A stretch of DNA of 64,000 nucleotides, taken from Pseudomonas gingeri (lineage in GTDB: Bacteria; Pseudomonadota; Gammaproteobacteria; Pseudomonadales; Pseudomonadaceae). This document shows positions 57,297 through 64,000 of this stretch, one piece after another. The position numbers were made by a program, and so were the translations under genes. Where the stretch lies: assembly GCF_013385425.1 (NCBI RefSeq), contig NZ_JACAQA010000005.1:701334-765333 (forward strand), given 5' to 3'. Within the stretch, counting starts at the first letter, position 1. The number at the start of each line of letters is the position of its first letter. The notes beneath the pieces are model-generated. The model was not told the DNA's origin. It searched no databases and was given only the letters and a program-made list of their open reading frames with translations.

Positions 57297-59534
57297 ATGA
57301 GTTTCTTCAAAGGAAGTAGGCGTTACGTTGGAGTGTTAACGTCAGTTTTTTTGATTGTTGCCCTGTTTGCCTATTTTGGCCCTGCGAGTGTATATGAGCA
57401 ACTGAAAGCATTTCCTTTGTCGCTGAGCGTCGGGGTCTTTCTGTTGATTACGTTGAATGTGCTGGTGGTCATTTATCGTTATTGGCGCATCTTGTCGCAT
57501 GTTGGATTTAGACTTCCTTGGGGGCTAGTGTTTCGAGCAAGTAGTGCCGCCAATATTGCATCTTTATTGATTATCCCGTTATTTGGCCAGATGGCCGGGC
57601 GCCAGGCAGTTTTGCAAGCAGCGGGGGTTAGCGCTGTTGAAAATGCTGTTATTGCTGCCTATGAGCGTGTTTTGGTTGGTTGTATTAGTGCTGTTCTAGC
57701 CTTCATAGGCGGAGGGTATTTGCTGGGGACGGCAGTTAAGGAGTACGTTGCTCTTGTTCCGTTTGATGAAATAGTACCGTTGGTTTTGCTTGCGGTGTTT
57801 GTCAGTTTATTTTTTTCGATTAGTCGTTTTGAGCGGTTGTTTTATCAGAGCCTATTTACAAAGAGGAATGTTCTGCGCTTTTTTGAGTTGGTGTTTATTA
57901 CATTGGTTAGTTCAGTGTTAATGCTCAGTAGCTTTGCTCTGTTGTTTAATTTTGTTGTGCCGAGCACCGATTGGTTTTCGGTTTTTTCTGTTGCTGCTGT
58001 AGTTTCATTTGCGGCGGGGTTGCCTATAAGCTTCGGTGGATGGGGGCTGCGTGAAATAGCAGCTGTTTATTTTTTAGGGTATTTGCATGTCGAATCGGAT
58101 AAGGCTATGGCAGCGTCTATTTTATGCGGTGTCTTGTCCGTAGGCGCTATTATTTTTATGGCGCCGTTCGCATTAAAAACTAATAAAGCCGTCAGTAGCA
58201 TGCATTTGTCGGCTGTCTCAATTAAGCCTTACCAATCTGTAATTAGGGGGGTAAGCATTGAGTCTGTTGCCGCCTGGATTCTGTGTTTCTCAGTTGCGCT
58301 TTTTGTAATGTTTCAGGTCCATTTTCCTGTCGCTGGCTCAACTATAAATATAAATATCGCTGATCCCTTTGCCGTTCTGGCATTGTCCGTTGTTTTCTTA
58401 GATTCGATTTTTCAGCGGCAGCTGCCGCTTTGGCGTGTACCTCGATTTAATTATCTATTATTGTTGATGTCTGTTATTTTATTGTTCGGTTTTTTTCATG
58501 GTTGGTTGAATTTTGGTAGTAGCTCTTGGGCGTTTAGCAAGATTTTTGGCTGGCTGGTTTTACTGGGTTTTTTAGCTTCCGGATACTTGGCGGTTTCTTA
58601 TCATGGAGTTCGGGGCGCGAGACGTATAATTGAAGTCATGGTTGTCGTGCTCTGCCTGATTTTATTGTCTCAGATGGTTTTGCATTTTTTGCATATTTAT
58701 AAAATTATCGAGTGGCGAGGCTTCACTCCTGCTATTGAAGGTTATGCTGAGAACCGCAACGCTCTTGCATTTCAAATTTTATCAGTATCTGCTGCCTTTA
58801 TTGGCTTGCTTCCCATGTATAAAGACCAGCGCCTGAGGTTTTTTCCGCGCGTGAAATGCGAGGTGCTTTTTGTTTTGTCCCTGGGGTGGATGATGACCGG
58901 TCTTTACTACACCTCATCACGTTCTGGTATATTTGTTATGTTTCTGCTACTTGCTTTTGCATCGCTAACCCGCATAGCTCAGTGGAGAGTTCTACTCAAA
59001 GCATTGATGGTCAGTATTGTTTTGTGGTTGTTGATTTTGTATTTGCCCGAAACTGTTAAATTTCTTTCGGCTAGTACATTGCAAGCGACTAGTAACGCGC
59101 AAAAAGTTCAACCTAGTTTCTCTGATCAGTCGAGCGATGTTGTGCGCTGGATGTTGATTAAACAGGCCATTTCAGTTTGGATTGAGGCTCCTGTCTTTGG
59201 GCGGGGACTTGGCTATTTTTTCATGAAAAGTCCCGAGTTGGTTGGTTTTCCCATCATTATTCACAATACGTTTCTTTGGCTGATGGCTGAGACGGGGGTA
59301 GTGGGGGCCACCGGTTTTTTGTTTTCCTTCATACTGGTCGTGAAATGTTTGGTAGTAGATAAGGTCAATAGGGTTCGTAATGGCGCTGCCATCTTGCTGA
59401 TTTTTTGTTTTGTATTCATGAGTCTTTTTCATGAGATTCTATATCAGCGAATTTTTTGGTTTATTTTGGGTGCGCTAATTGCGGTTAGTTTTTCAAGTAA
59501 TGGTCAAAAAAATCCTCATAAGCAGGAGGGCTGA
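57297..59534 (+). CDS. Fused UPF0104 (LPG-synthase transmembrane) and O-antigen polymerase/ligase-like protein
   Basis: 745 residues, all membrane-like. Residues about 1-300 resemble UPF0104/lysylphosphatidylglycerol-synthase TM regions: VIYRYWRILSHVGFRLPWGL, FGQMAGRQAVLQAAGV, and PISFGGWGLREIAAVYFLG. From about 310 on the protein looks like Wzy/WaaL: YAENRNALAFQILSVSAAF, SSRSGIFVMFLL, APVFGRGLGYFF and IIHNTFLWLMAETGVVGATG, the Wzy_C-type pattern. No internal stop or restart is seen. The frame begins at ATG 57297 with GGGG before it. Role in polymerisation or ligation of O-chains is likely; the role of the first half is unknown. It is the only Wzy candidate in the window. Confidence 0.85.
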   Translation: MSFFKGSRRYVGVLTSVFLIVALFAYFGPASVYEQLKAFPLSLSVGVFLLITLNVLVVIYRYWRILSHVGFRLPWGLVFRASSAANIASLLIIPLFGQMAGRQAVLQAAGVSAVENAVIAAYERVLVGCISAVLAFIGGGYLLGTAVKEYVALVPFDEIVPLVLLAVFVSLFFSISRFERLFYQSLFTKRNVLRFFELVFITLVSSVLMLSSFALLFNFVVPSTDWFSVFSVAAVVSFAAGLPISFGGWGLREIAAVYFLGYLHVESDKAMAASILCGVLSVGAIIFMAPFALKTNKAVSSMHLSAVSIKPYQSVIRGVSIESVAAWILCFSVALFVMFQVHFPVAGSTININIADPFAVLALSVVFLDSIFQRQLPLWRVPRFNYLLLLMSVILLFGFFHGWLNFGSSSWAFSKIFGWLVLLGFLASGYLAVSYHGVRGARRIIEVMVVVLCLILLSQMVLHFLHIYKIIEWRGFTPAIEGYAENRNALAFQILSVSAAFIGLLPMYKDQRLRFFPRVKCEVLFVLSLGWMMTGLYYTSSRSGIFVMFLLLAFASLTRIAQWRVLLKALMVSIVLWLLILYLPETVKFLSASTLQATSNAQKVQPSFSDQSSDVVRWMLIKQAISVWIEAPVFGRGLGYFFMKSPELVGFPIIIHNTFLWLMAETGVVGATGFLFSFILVVKCLVVDKVNRVRNGAAILLIFCFVFMSLFHEILYQRIFWFILGALIAVSFSSNGQKNPHKQEG

Positions 59535-59574
59535 ATATTTTAATCGTTAATTTTTATTTTGAGGGCGAGATGAG

Positions 59575-60705
59575 ATGGAAAAGGTTCTTTTGATTGTTGT
59601 TAATGATCCGGGATTTTTTCTCTCTCATCGTCTGGAGATTGCACTGGCTGCAAAAAAAAATGGCTATGTGGTTCATGTTGCTAGTATGAAGGGGGGGGCT
59701 GTTGATGTTATTCGGGAGCTCGGTTTTTTACATCATGAGCTGCCATTTTCTAGAAGTGGCAGGAATCCACTAAAAGAGTTATTGGTGTTATATTTTCTAT
59801 GGCGTTTACTTTGGAAAATTAGACCTGATTTACTGCATTTGGTTACCATAAAGCCCGTTATATATGGTGGCATTGCTGCTCGCTTGGCTCCAGTGGGAGG
59901 CGTCGTTGCGGCGGTGTCTGGACTTGGGTTTGTATTTCTGTCTCGCGGCGTTAAAGCTGTGGCGTTGCGAAAGTTTGTCGTTTTTTTTTACAGGGTTGCC
60001 TTTGGTAAGCGGAATTTGAAAGTGATATTTCAGAACTCCGATGATCGTGACTTACTTGTCTCGTTAGGTGCATTAGAATACTCGCGATCTATTTTGATTC
60101 GTGGGTCAGGTGTCGATCTTTCTCATTATGAGAATACTTTCGAAAGGTCTGGGGTTCCAATTGTTTGTTTAGCTGCTCGGCTTTTGCGTGATAAAGGTGT
60201 CGTTGAGTTTGTTGAGGCTGCAAAATTGCTTCGGGCGCGTGGAGTCAGCGCGACATTTCAATTGATTGGCGATATTGATCCAGGCAATCCTACGACAATA
60301 ACCGAAGAGGAGCTAAAACTTTGGCGTGAGGAAGGTGTTGTTCAGCTTCTTGGGTTTCGTAAAGATGTCGCACAGTTATTTGCGCATGCCCATGTTGTGA
60401 CGTTGCCGTCATATCGGGAAGGGTTGCCGAAGGTGCTCGTCGAAGCCGCCGCCTGTGGTCGCGCTGTCGTCACGACTGATGTGCCTGGCTGTCGAGACGC
60501 AATTGATGTGGGCAAGAGTGGTTTGTTGGTGCCCGTTCAAGATGCTGGAGCACTTGCTGCCGCGCTGGAGTTACTGATTACCAACTCGGTTATGCGTCGG
60601 CGCATGGGTGAGGCCGGGCGAGTTTTGGCTGAGCGCGAGTTCGCTGTTGAAAAAATAGTTCAGCAGCACTTGAGTATTTATCGAAATCTGGAACTTAGCG
60701 TATGA
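59575..60705 (+). CDS. GT4-family glycosyltransferase
   Basis: 376 residues. The N-terminal domain is of the WbpT/PglA-like class (VVNDPGFFLSHRLEIALAA). The donor site is SYREGLPKVLVEAAACGRAV (E-x7-E type). GT-B fold, retaining. It starts with ATGGAAAAGG after GAGGGCGAGATG context and overlaps the next gene by four bases (ATGA). Sugar unknown. Confidence 0.88.
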   Translation: MEKVLLIVVNDPGFFLSHRLEIALAAKKNGYVVHVASMKGGAVDVIRELGFLHHELPFSRSGRNPLKELLVLYFLWRLLWKIRPDLLHLVTIKPVIYGGIAARLAPVGGVVAAVSGLGFVFLSRGVKAVALRKFVVFFYRVAFGKRNLKVIFQNSDDRDLLVSLGALEYSRSILIRGSGVDLSHYENTFERSGVPIVCLAARLLRDKGVVEFVEAAKLLRARGVSATFQLIGDIDPGNPTTITEEELKLWREEGVVQLLGFRKDVAQLFAHAHVVTLPSYREGLPKVLVEAAACGRAVVTTDVPGCRDAIDVGKSGLLVPVQDAGALAAALELLITNSVMRRRMGEAGRVLAEREFAVEKIVQQHLSIYRNLELSV

Positions 60706-61667
60706 ACGGAAAGACGAAGCTTCTTGTCACTGGAGGTACGGGGTTTGTTGGCGGCGCTTTGATTGATCAGCTTTCGGGATCTGATGAGTTTGAAGTCTTC
60801 GCTTTAGTTCGACGAAGAGATGTCGATTTTCCAGAAAGTGTCTCAATCATTCCAACAATGTCTCTTGCTGCGTTTTCTGCAGAGCTGTTTCCGCAAGGGT
60901 GTGATTGCGTAATTCATGCGGCCGCACGGGTTCATGTGATGGATGACTCTTCAGTCGATCCACTCGCGGAGTACCGCAAAGTTAATGTTGATGAGACACT
61001 CGCGTTGGCGTCCCAGGCCGCTTCCGCTGGAGTCCGTCGATTTGTTTTTATTAGTTCAATAAAGGTAAATGGAGAATATACTTTTCCCGGCTTTCCATTT
61101 CAAGCAGATGATCTGCCGGCGCCAGTGGATCCCTATGGGGTTTCTAAAATGGAGGCTGAGATGGGCCTTCGGGCTCTCGCGGCCAGCTCCGGTATGGAGG
61201 TTGTGATTATTCGGCCAGTCCTAGTCTATGGTCCCGGTGTGAAGGCCAATTTTTACAGTATGCTCAACTGGTTAAGTAGAGGGCTTCCCCTGCCGTTAGG
61301 GTTTGTAAAAAACAAGCGTAGCCTGGTAGCGATGAGTAATTTGGTTGATTTGATTGTCACCTGTATCAGGCATCCTGCTGCGGCTAATCAGATATTTCTG
61401 GTTAGCGATGGGGATGATGTATCTACAACTGAATTGTTACAAAGGCTGGGTGTTGCACTGGGATGTTCCGCGCGTTTGTTACCCATTCCGTCGGCATTAC
61501 TGATTCTTGGCGCTACGATGCTCGGACGACGCGAGGTGGCGCAGCGTCTTTGTTCATCATTGCAGGTCGACATTAGGAAAAATCTTGATTTGCTGGGATG
61601 GACTCCACCGAAATCGATAGAAGAGTCATTTAACGAAACCGCTTTGGCGTTTAAGCAGGCTCGGTAG
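60702..61667 (+). CDS. NAD-dependent epimerase/dehydratase (WbpV-like)
   Basis: 321 residues, extended SDR. Motif VTGGTGFVGGALIDQLSG at the N-terminus, YGVSKMEAEMGLRALA as the catalytic Tyr-x3-Lys, and VIIRPVLVYGPGVKANFYSM. Similar to WbpV (320 residues), which acts as a C4 reductase/epimerase for a deoxy sugar and in P. aeruginosa O6 is followed by wbpL, the initiating transferase. Here the frame after it is IS debris. Overlaps the previous gene by ATGA. Confidence 0.85.
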   Translation: MNGKTKLLVTGGTGFVGGALIDQLSGSDEFEVFALVRRRDVDFPESVSIIPTMSLAAFSAELFPQGCDCVIHAAARVHVMDDSSVDPLAEYRKVNVDETLALASQAASAGVRRFVFISSIKVNGEYTFPGFPFQADDLPAPVDPYGVSKMEAEMGLRALAASSGMEVVIIRPVLVYGPGVKANFYSMLNWLSRGLPLPLGFVKNKRSLVAMSNLVDLIVTCIRHPAAANQIFLVSDGDDVSTTELLQRLGVALGCSARLLPIPSALLILGATMLGRREVAQRLCSSLQVDIRKNLDLLGWTPPKSIEESFNETALAFKQAR

Positions 61668-61919
61668 TTACATTCTGCTCGTGGTGAAGTGCTATTTTAT
61701 CGGGAGATGGGGATGGGTGTGTTTTGAGGTGCAACCGTTGCTCGGGCGTATTGTTATCCGTATTTGTTGGGGGGGGCTGAGCTTGGCCATTCAATGGTGA
61801 GTTATTTGCTTCCTTATTGAAATCTATCACCAATCCATGATATTGGCCACATAGTATATCGTTGCTGTTAGGTAAATGAATTAACCATTCAAGCCGCTGG
61901 CCTTAGCTATGCTTCTGTG
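61668..61919. other. Non-coding stretch between the epimerase gene and IS66 debris
   Basis: About 250 bp without a supported gene. No transcription terminator with a clear stem is seen, and I recognise no wbpL-like coding. It leads into the IS66-related relic. Confidence 0.4.
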
Positions 61920-62175
61920 GAGAGGGATTCATGAATCCCACATCTAAAATCTCAGGTTGATCCCCGATACTGTGCTCCCGAGTCTTTCTGGAGCCTGCAC
62001 GTCATGATGCGACCCGAGGCAAATTTGATACCCAGTTCGACATAGAGCGAGCAGCGAGGCCGTTGATGGACTTTCGAAAGTCAACAGGCTTGAGGTATAG
62101 GTAGACTTTTTTCTACTTTTGCATCGGGTCGCATCATGACGTGCAGGCTCCAGAAAGAGAACGGGAGCACAGCAG
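61920..62175. mobile_element. Degenerate IS66-family left-end fragments, inverted pair
   Basis: From about 61931 the sequence aligns by eye with the left end of the mini-element at 63552 (shared ATGAA-CCCACAT and CCCGAT-CTG-GCTCCCG blocks and the MMRPDA start of tnpB). A second copy lies in reverse at 62124-62170. The two 46-47 bp arms (61972-62017 and 62124-62170) are nearly identical inverted repeats. The terminal GTAAGCG is not preserved on the left. It is a relic of at least two insertions. Confidence 0.7.
62028..62137 (-). pseudogene. tnpB remnant of an IS66-family element
   Basis: On the minus strand the frame begins MMRPDAKVEK like the tnpB copy at 63636, then an extra A shifts the frame and it stops after 18 codons; the following bases in another frame read VDFRKSINGLA, the conserved TnpB motif. 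Further shifts follow. Broken beyond function. Confidence 0.75.
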
Positions 62176-62474
62176 GAGGTGCGGACGTTTTCTTGGACTG
62201 ATTATGCTGCAATTCCCAGATACTGCCTGTACTCCAAGGGGGCAGTTTCGGGCTGGCGTTGATAATCTTGCAATGGATCCTGGCTTTGGCACCCAGCAAG
62301 GAGCGAACCGGGGTGTAAAGTCCCACCCTCTCCGGCGTCCCTGCCAAACGAGCACTTCAGCTTCAATCAGTGCGTCACCGACTGTCTTGATCGTCACGCT
62401 CCTGGCTAATTCACTGTCACGGATCGGAGGTGTCTGATATCATTTAGAAAATCATCCAAAATTGCAGGTAAAAA
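62176..62474. other. Unassigned stretch between IS66 relic and methyltransferase
   Basis: About 300 bp. Minus-strand frames run into the tnpB remnant and could be a decayed tnpA, but I find no clear TnpA motif. The last bases hold the start region of the methyltransferase gene. Confidence 0.35.
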
Positions 62475-63314
62475 ATGTCCAACGCACGGACGCATCAGCA
62501 GGAATTGGCTAGCGGTGATCGTTTCTCATTCGGTGAAAACTGGTCAAATTTCCTTTCTGTGCTTGACGAAGAACGCATCAGTGAAGCTGAAAAAAGCCTC
62601 CGTGCCATGCTCGAAGTAGACTCGCTTGAGGGCAAAAATTTTCTCGACATCGGTAGCGGTAGTGGCCTTTTCTCTCTTGCCGCCCGGCGTCTTGGCGCCA
62701 CGGTCTTTTCGTTCGACTATGACCCGAAATCCGTGGCGTGCACCACTGAGCTTCGACGCAGATATTTCAGCAATGATTCTCAGTGGACGGTGAACGAGGC
62801 CTCGGTGCTTGATACCGAGTATCTGGATAAGCTCGGTCAATTCGATATCGTTTACTCTTGGGGCGTACTGCATCACACCGGACACATGTGGGATGCTCTG
62901 GCAAATGTTGCGCCTCTGGTTGCTAGCGACGGTAAGCTATTTATCTCACTGTACAACAATCAGGGTTTCGAGAGTCGACGCTGGCTTCGCCTGAAGAAAC
63001 TGTATAATAAGTTCCGCGTTCTTCGCTTGCCGCTTGCGCTTTATACTCTCTATAAACAGTGGGGTCGAACTCTTGCGAAAGATTTTGTGTTCGGAAAACC
63101 CCTCGTCACGTGGAGCGCATATAGCAAACAACGCGGCATGTCAGCATGGCATGACATTGTGGACTGGATTGGTGGATATCCGTTCGAGGTTAGTAAGCCG
63201 GAAGAGGTCATGGATTTCTACAGATCAAGGGGCTTCAGCCTTATACGATTGAAAACATGCGCAGGCGGCCTTGGGTGCAATGAGTATGTGCTCCAGAGGA
63301 CCAAAAATATCTAA
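62475..63314 (+). CDS. SAM-dependent methyltransferase
   Basis: 279 residues. SAM site FLDIGSGSGLFSLAARRLG at about residue 56, then FDYDPKSVACTTELRR and IVYSWGVLHHTGHMWDAL. The C-terminal 100 residues include a hydrophobic/basic segment (RVLRLPLALYTLYKQWGR). It resembles methyltransferases of polysaccharide loci. It is isolated between IS66 fragments, on the same strand as the O-antigen genes, and has a more balanced GC content than the genes before 61.7 kb. Target unknown. Confidence 0.88.
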   Translation: MSNARTHQQELASGDRFSFGENWSNFLSVLDEERISEAEKSLRAMLEVDSLEGKNFLDIGSGSGLFSLAARRLGATVFSFDYDPKSVACTTELRRRYFSNDSQWTVNEASVLDTEYLDKLGQFDIVYSWGVLHHTGHMWDALANVAPLVASDGKLFISLYNNQGFESRRWLRLKKLYNKFRVLRLPLALYTLYKQWGRTLAKDFVFGKPLVTWSAYSKQRGMSAWHDIVDWIGGYPFEVSKPEEVMDFYRSRGFSLIRLKTCAGGLGCNEYVLQRTKNI

Positions 63315-63551
63315 GCGCCCCTGAGGAAGGTTTGAAATACTCACCGCTCTGCATACATATCAACGCTTCTTCGAGCGGCGGTACATACTGTTCATTGCCT
63401 GTTCTCCTTCTGTACGGCCATCGATTTTTGTTGTGGCTCAAAAGAACTGCCTAGTGCGTATTTCGCTCATCGTGATCGTTCATTTCGGTAGGGGCGTGAA
63501 CGGCTGTTTCTGAATAGGCTGAAAATCGGTCACGTTGTTAGCGAAATGAAC

Positions 63552-63879
63552 GTAAGCGCGCCATGAAACCCACATTCCAAGCCAATATTTGATGCCCGAT
63601 GCTGCGCTCCCGAATTCTTTCCGGAGCCTGCTGCCATGATGCGACCCGATGCAAAAGTAGAAAAAGTCTACCTCTACCCCAAACCCGTGGACTTTCGAAA
63701 GTCCATCGATGGCCTCGCTGCCCTCGTCGAGCTGGATATCAAAGTCGCCGTGTTCGACCCCGTGCTTTTTGTCTTCCTCAACAAGCCACGCAATCGAGTG
63801 AAAATATTATATTGGGAGCTCAACGGCTTCTGCCTATGGAACCTACTTTTGCGGTAGGTGGGGTTTATGGGGCGCTTAC
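63552..63879. mobile_element. IS66-derived mini-element (MITE-like), both ends present
   Basis: 328 bp. The left end begins GTAAGCGCGCCATGAAACCC (63552 onward); the right end, read on the minus strand from 63879, begins GTAAGCGCCCCATAAACCCC. They match at 19 of the first 22 bases, and IS66 family ends are known to begin GTAA. Inside lies only the first part of tnpB. No matching 8-bp target duplication is seen (AAATGAAC on the left, AAACAGTC on the right). It would need a transposase in trans. Confidence 0.7.
63636..63857 (+). pseudogene. Truncated tnpB of the IS66-family mini-element
   Basis: 73 residues against about 115 in full TnpB. It reads MMRPDAKVEKVYLYPKPVDF, RKSIDGLAALVELDIKV and VKILYWELNGFCLW, typical of TnpB (the IS66 Orf2 family), then turns to NLLLR and stops, where the normal protein continues after CLW. 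The break at about 63838 marks an internal deletion joining the gene to the right end. Confidence 0.88.
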
Positions 63880-63979
63880 AAACAGTCCGTCCAGCAGATG
63901 GAGAGAGTTCGACGGTGCCTGCATCGCCCACGCTGGCGGTGCTGGTGGCTTTGGACATGTCGCCACTACTGGAACCACT

Positions 63980-64000
63980 GTAAGCGCGCCATGAAACCCA
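63980..64000. repeat. Second copy of the IS66 left end at the window edge
   Basis: The 21 bases from 63980 to the window end repeat the left end at 63552-63572 exactly and in the same orientation (begin GTAAGCGCGCCATG). It probably starts another IS66-family copy running to the right outside the window. Confidence 0.65.

Noticed and set aside
63241..63441. Minus-strand 66-codon frame after the last methyltransferase gene
   Set aside because: It overlaps the end of the methyltransferase gene and has no motif or ribosome site.

Overview
This window is a chromosomal segment of a Pseudomonas species, most likely of the P. fluorescens complex. The evidence is the GC-rich codon use, the gene block mtaD-mtnA-gyrA-serC-pheA-hisC-tyrA-cmk-rpsA-ihfB with ubiG, mupP and yciK beside it (the arrangement known around gyrA in P. 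aeruginosa and P. putida), a third CsrA paralogue of the RsmI type, a REP doublet, and an O-antigen locus directly downstream of ihfB as in P. aeruginosa.

Layout. 1-4.5 kb: a leftward amino-acid-type ABC transporter operon (binding protein, two permeases, an M14-family deacylase, ATPase) ending in the start of an RpiR-type regulator; an AT-rich palindrome lies in its promoter region. 4.8-10.4 kb: small conserved genes, speE, a short-chain dehydrogenase, a YnfA-type protein, rsmI, a YheU-type protein and a lipoprotein-like DNA/RNA endonuclease. 10.5-15.6 kb: a very large leucine-rich-repeat protein ending in a NEL-type (IpaH/SspH-like) ubiquitin-ligase domain. 15.6-27.9 kb: mnmC, polyphosphate:AMP phosphotransferase, a thiolase, a DMT-type permease, fumC, a DUF2059 protein, a BolA-like protein, trhO, a DsbA-like thioredoxin-fold protein and an ABC exporter. 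28-32.5 kb: a PAS-GGDEF-EAL protein paired with a TenA/CADD-like protein, a REP doublet, then a soluble diguanylate cyclase. 32.7-47.3 kb: the conserved housekeeping block. 47.5-48.2 kb: a small lipoprotein and ihfB.

From about 48.2 kb to the end the base composition becomes AT-richer and codon use changes. This is a surface-polysaccharide (O-antigen) locus: UDP-HexNAc dehydrogenase and epimerase (WbpO/WbpP type), a MurJ-like flippase, two methyltransferases, two GT4 glycosyltransferases, an AsnB-type amidotransferase, a large membrane protein that joins a UPF0104-like half to a Wzy/WaaL-like half, and a WbpV-like epimerase/reductase. The order resembles the P. aeruginosa O6 cluster. Together these would make a uronic-acid-containing, possibly amidated and methylated, repeat unit. 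The last 2.3 kb holds IS66-family debris on both sides of another methyltransferase, including a 328-bp mini-element with both terminal inverted repeats.

The two observations I rate highest are that tyrA here stops and runs straight into cmk, with no AroA (EPSP synthase) half although pseudomonads normally carry a TyrA-AroA fusion at this place, and the UPF0104-Wzy fusion in the O-antigen locus. The NEL-type effector and the intact-ended IS66 mini-element come next. No rRNA, tRNA or CRISPR array was seen.
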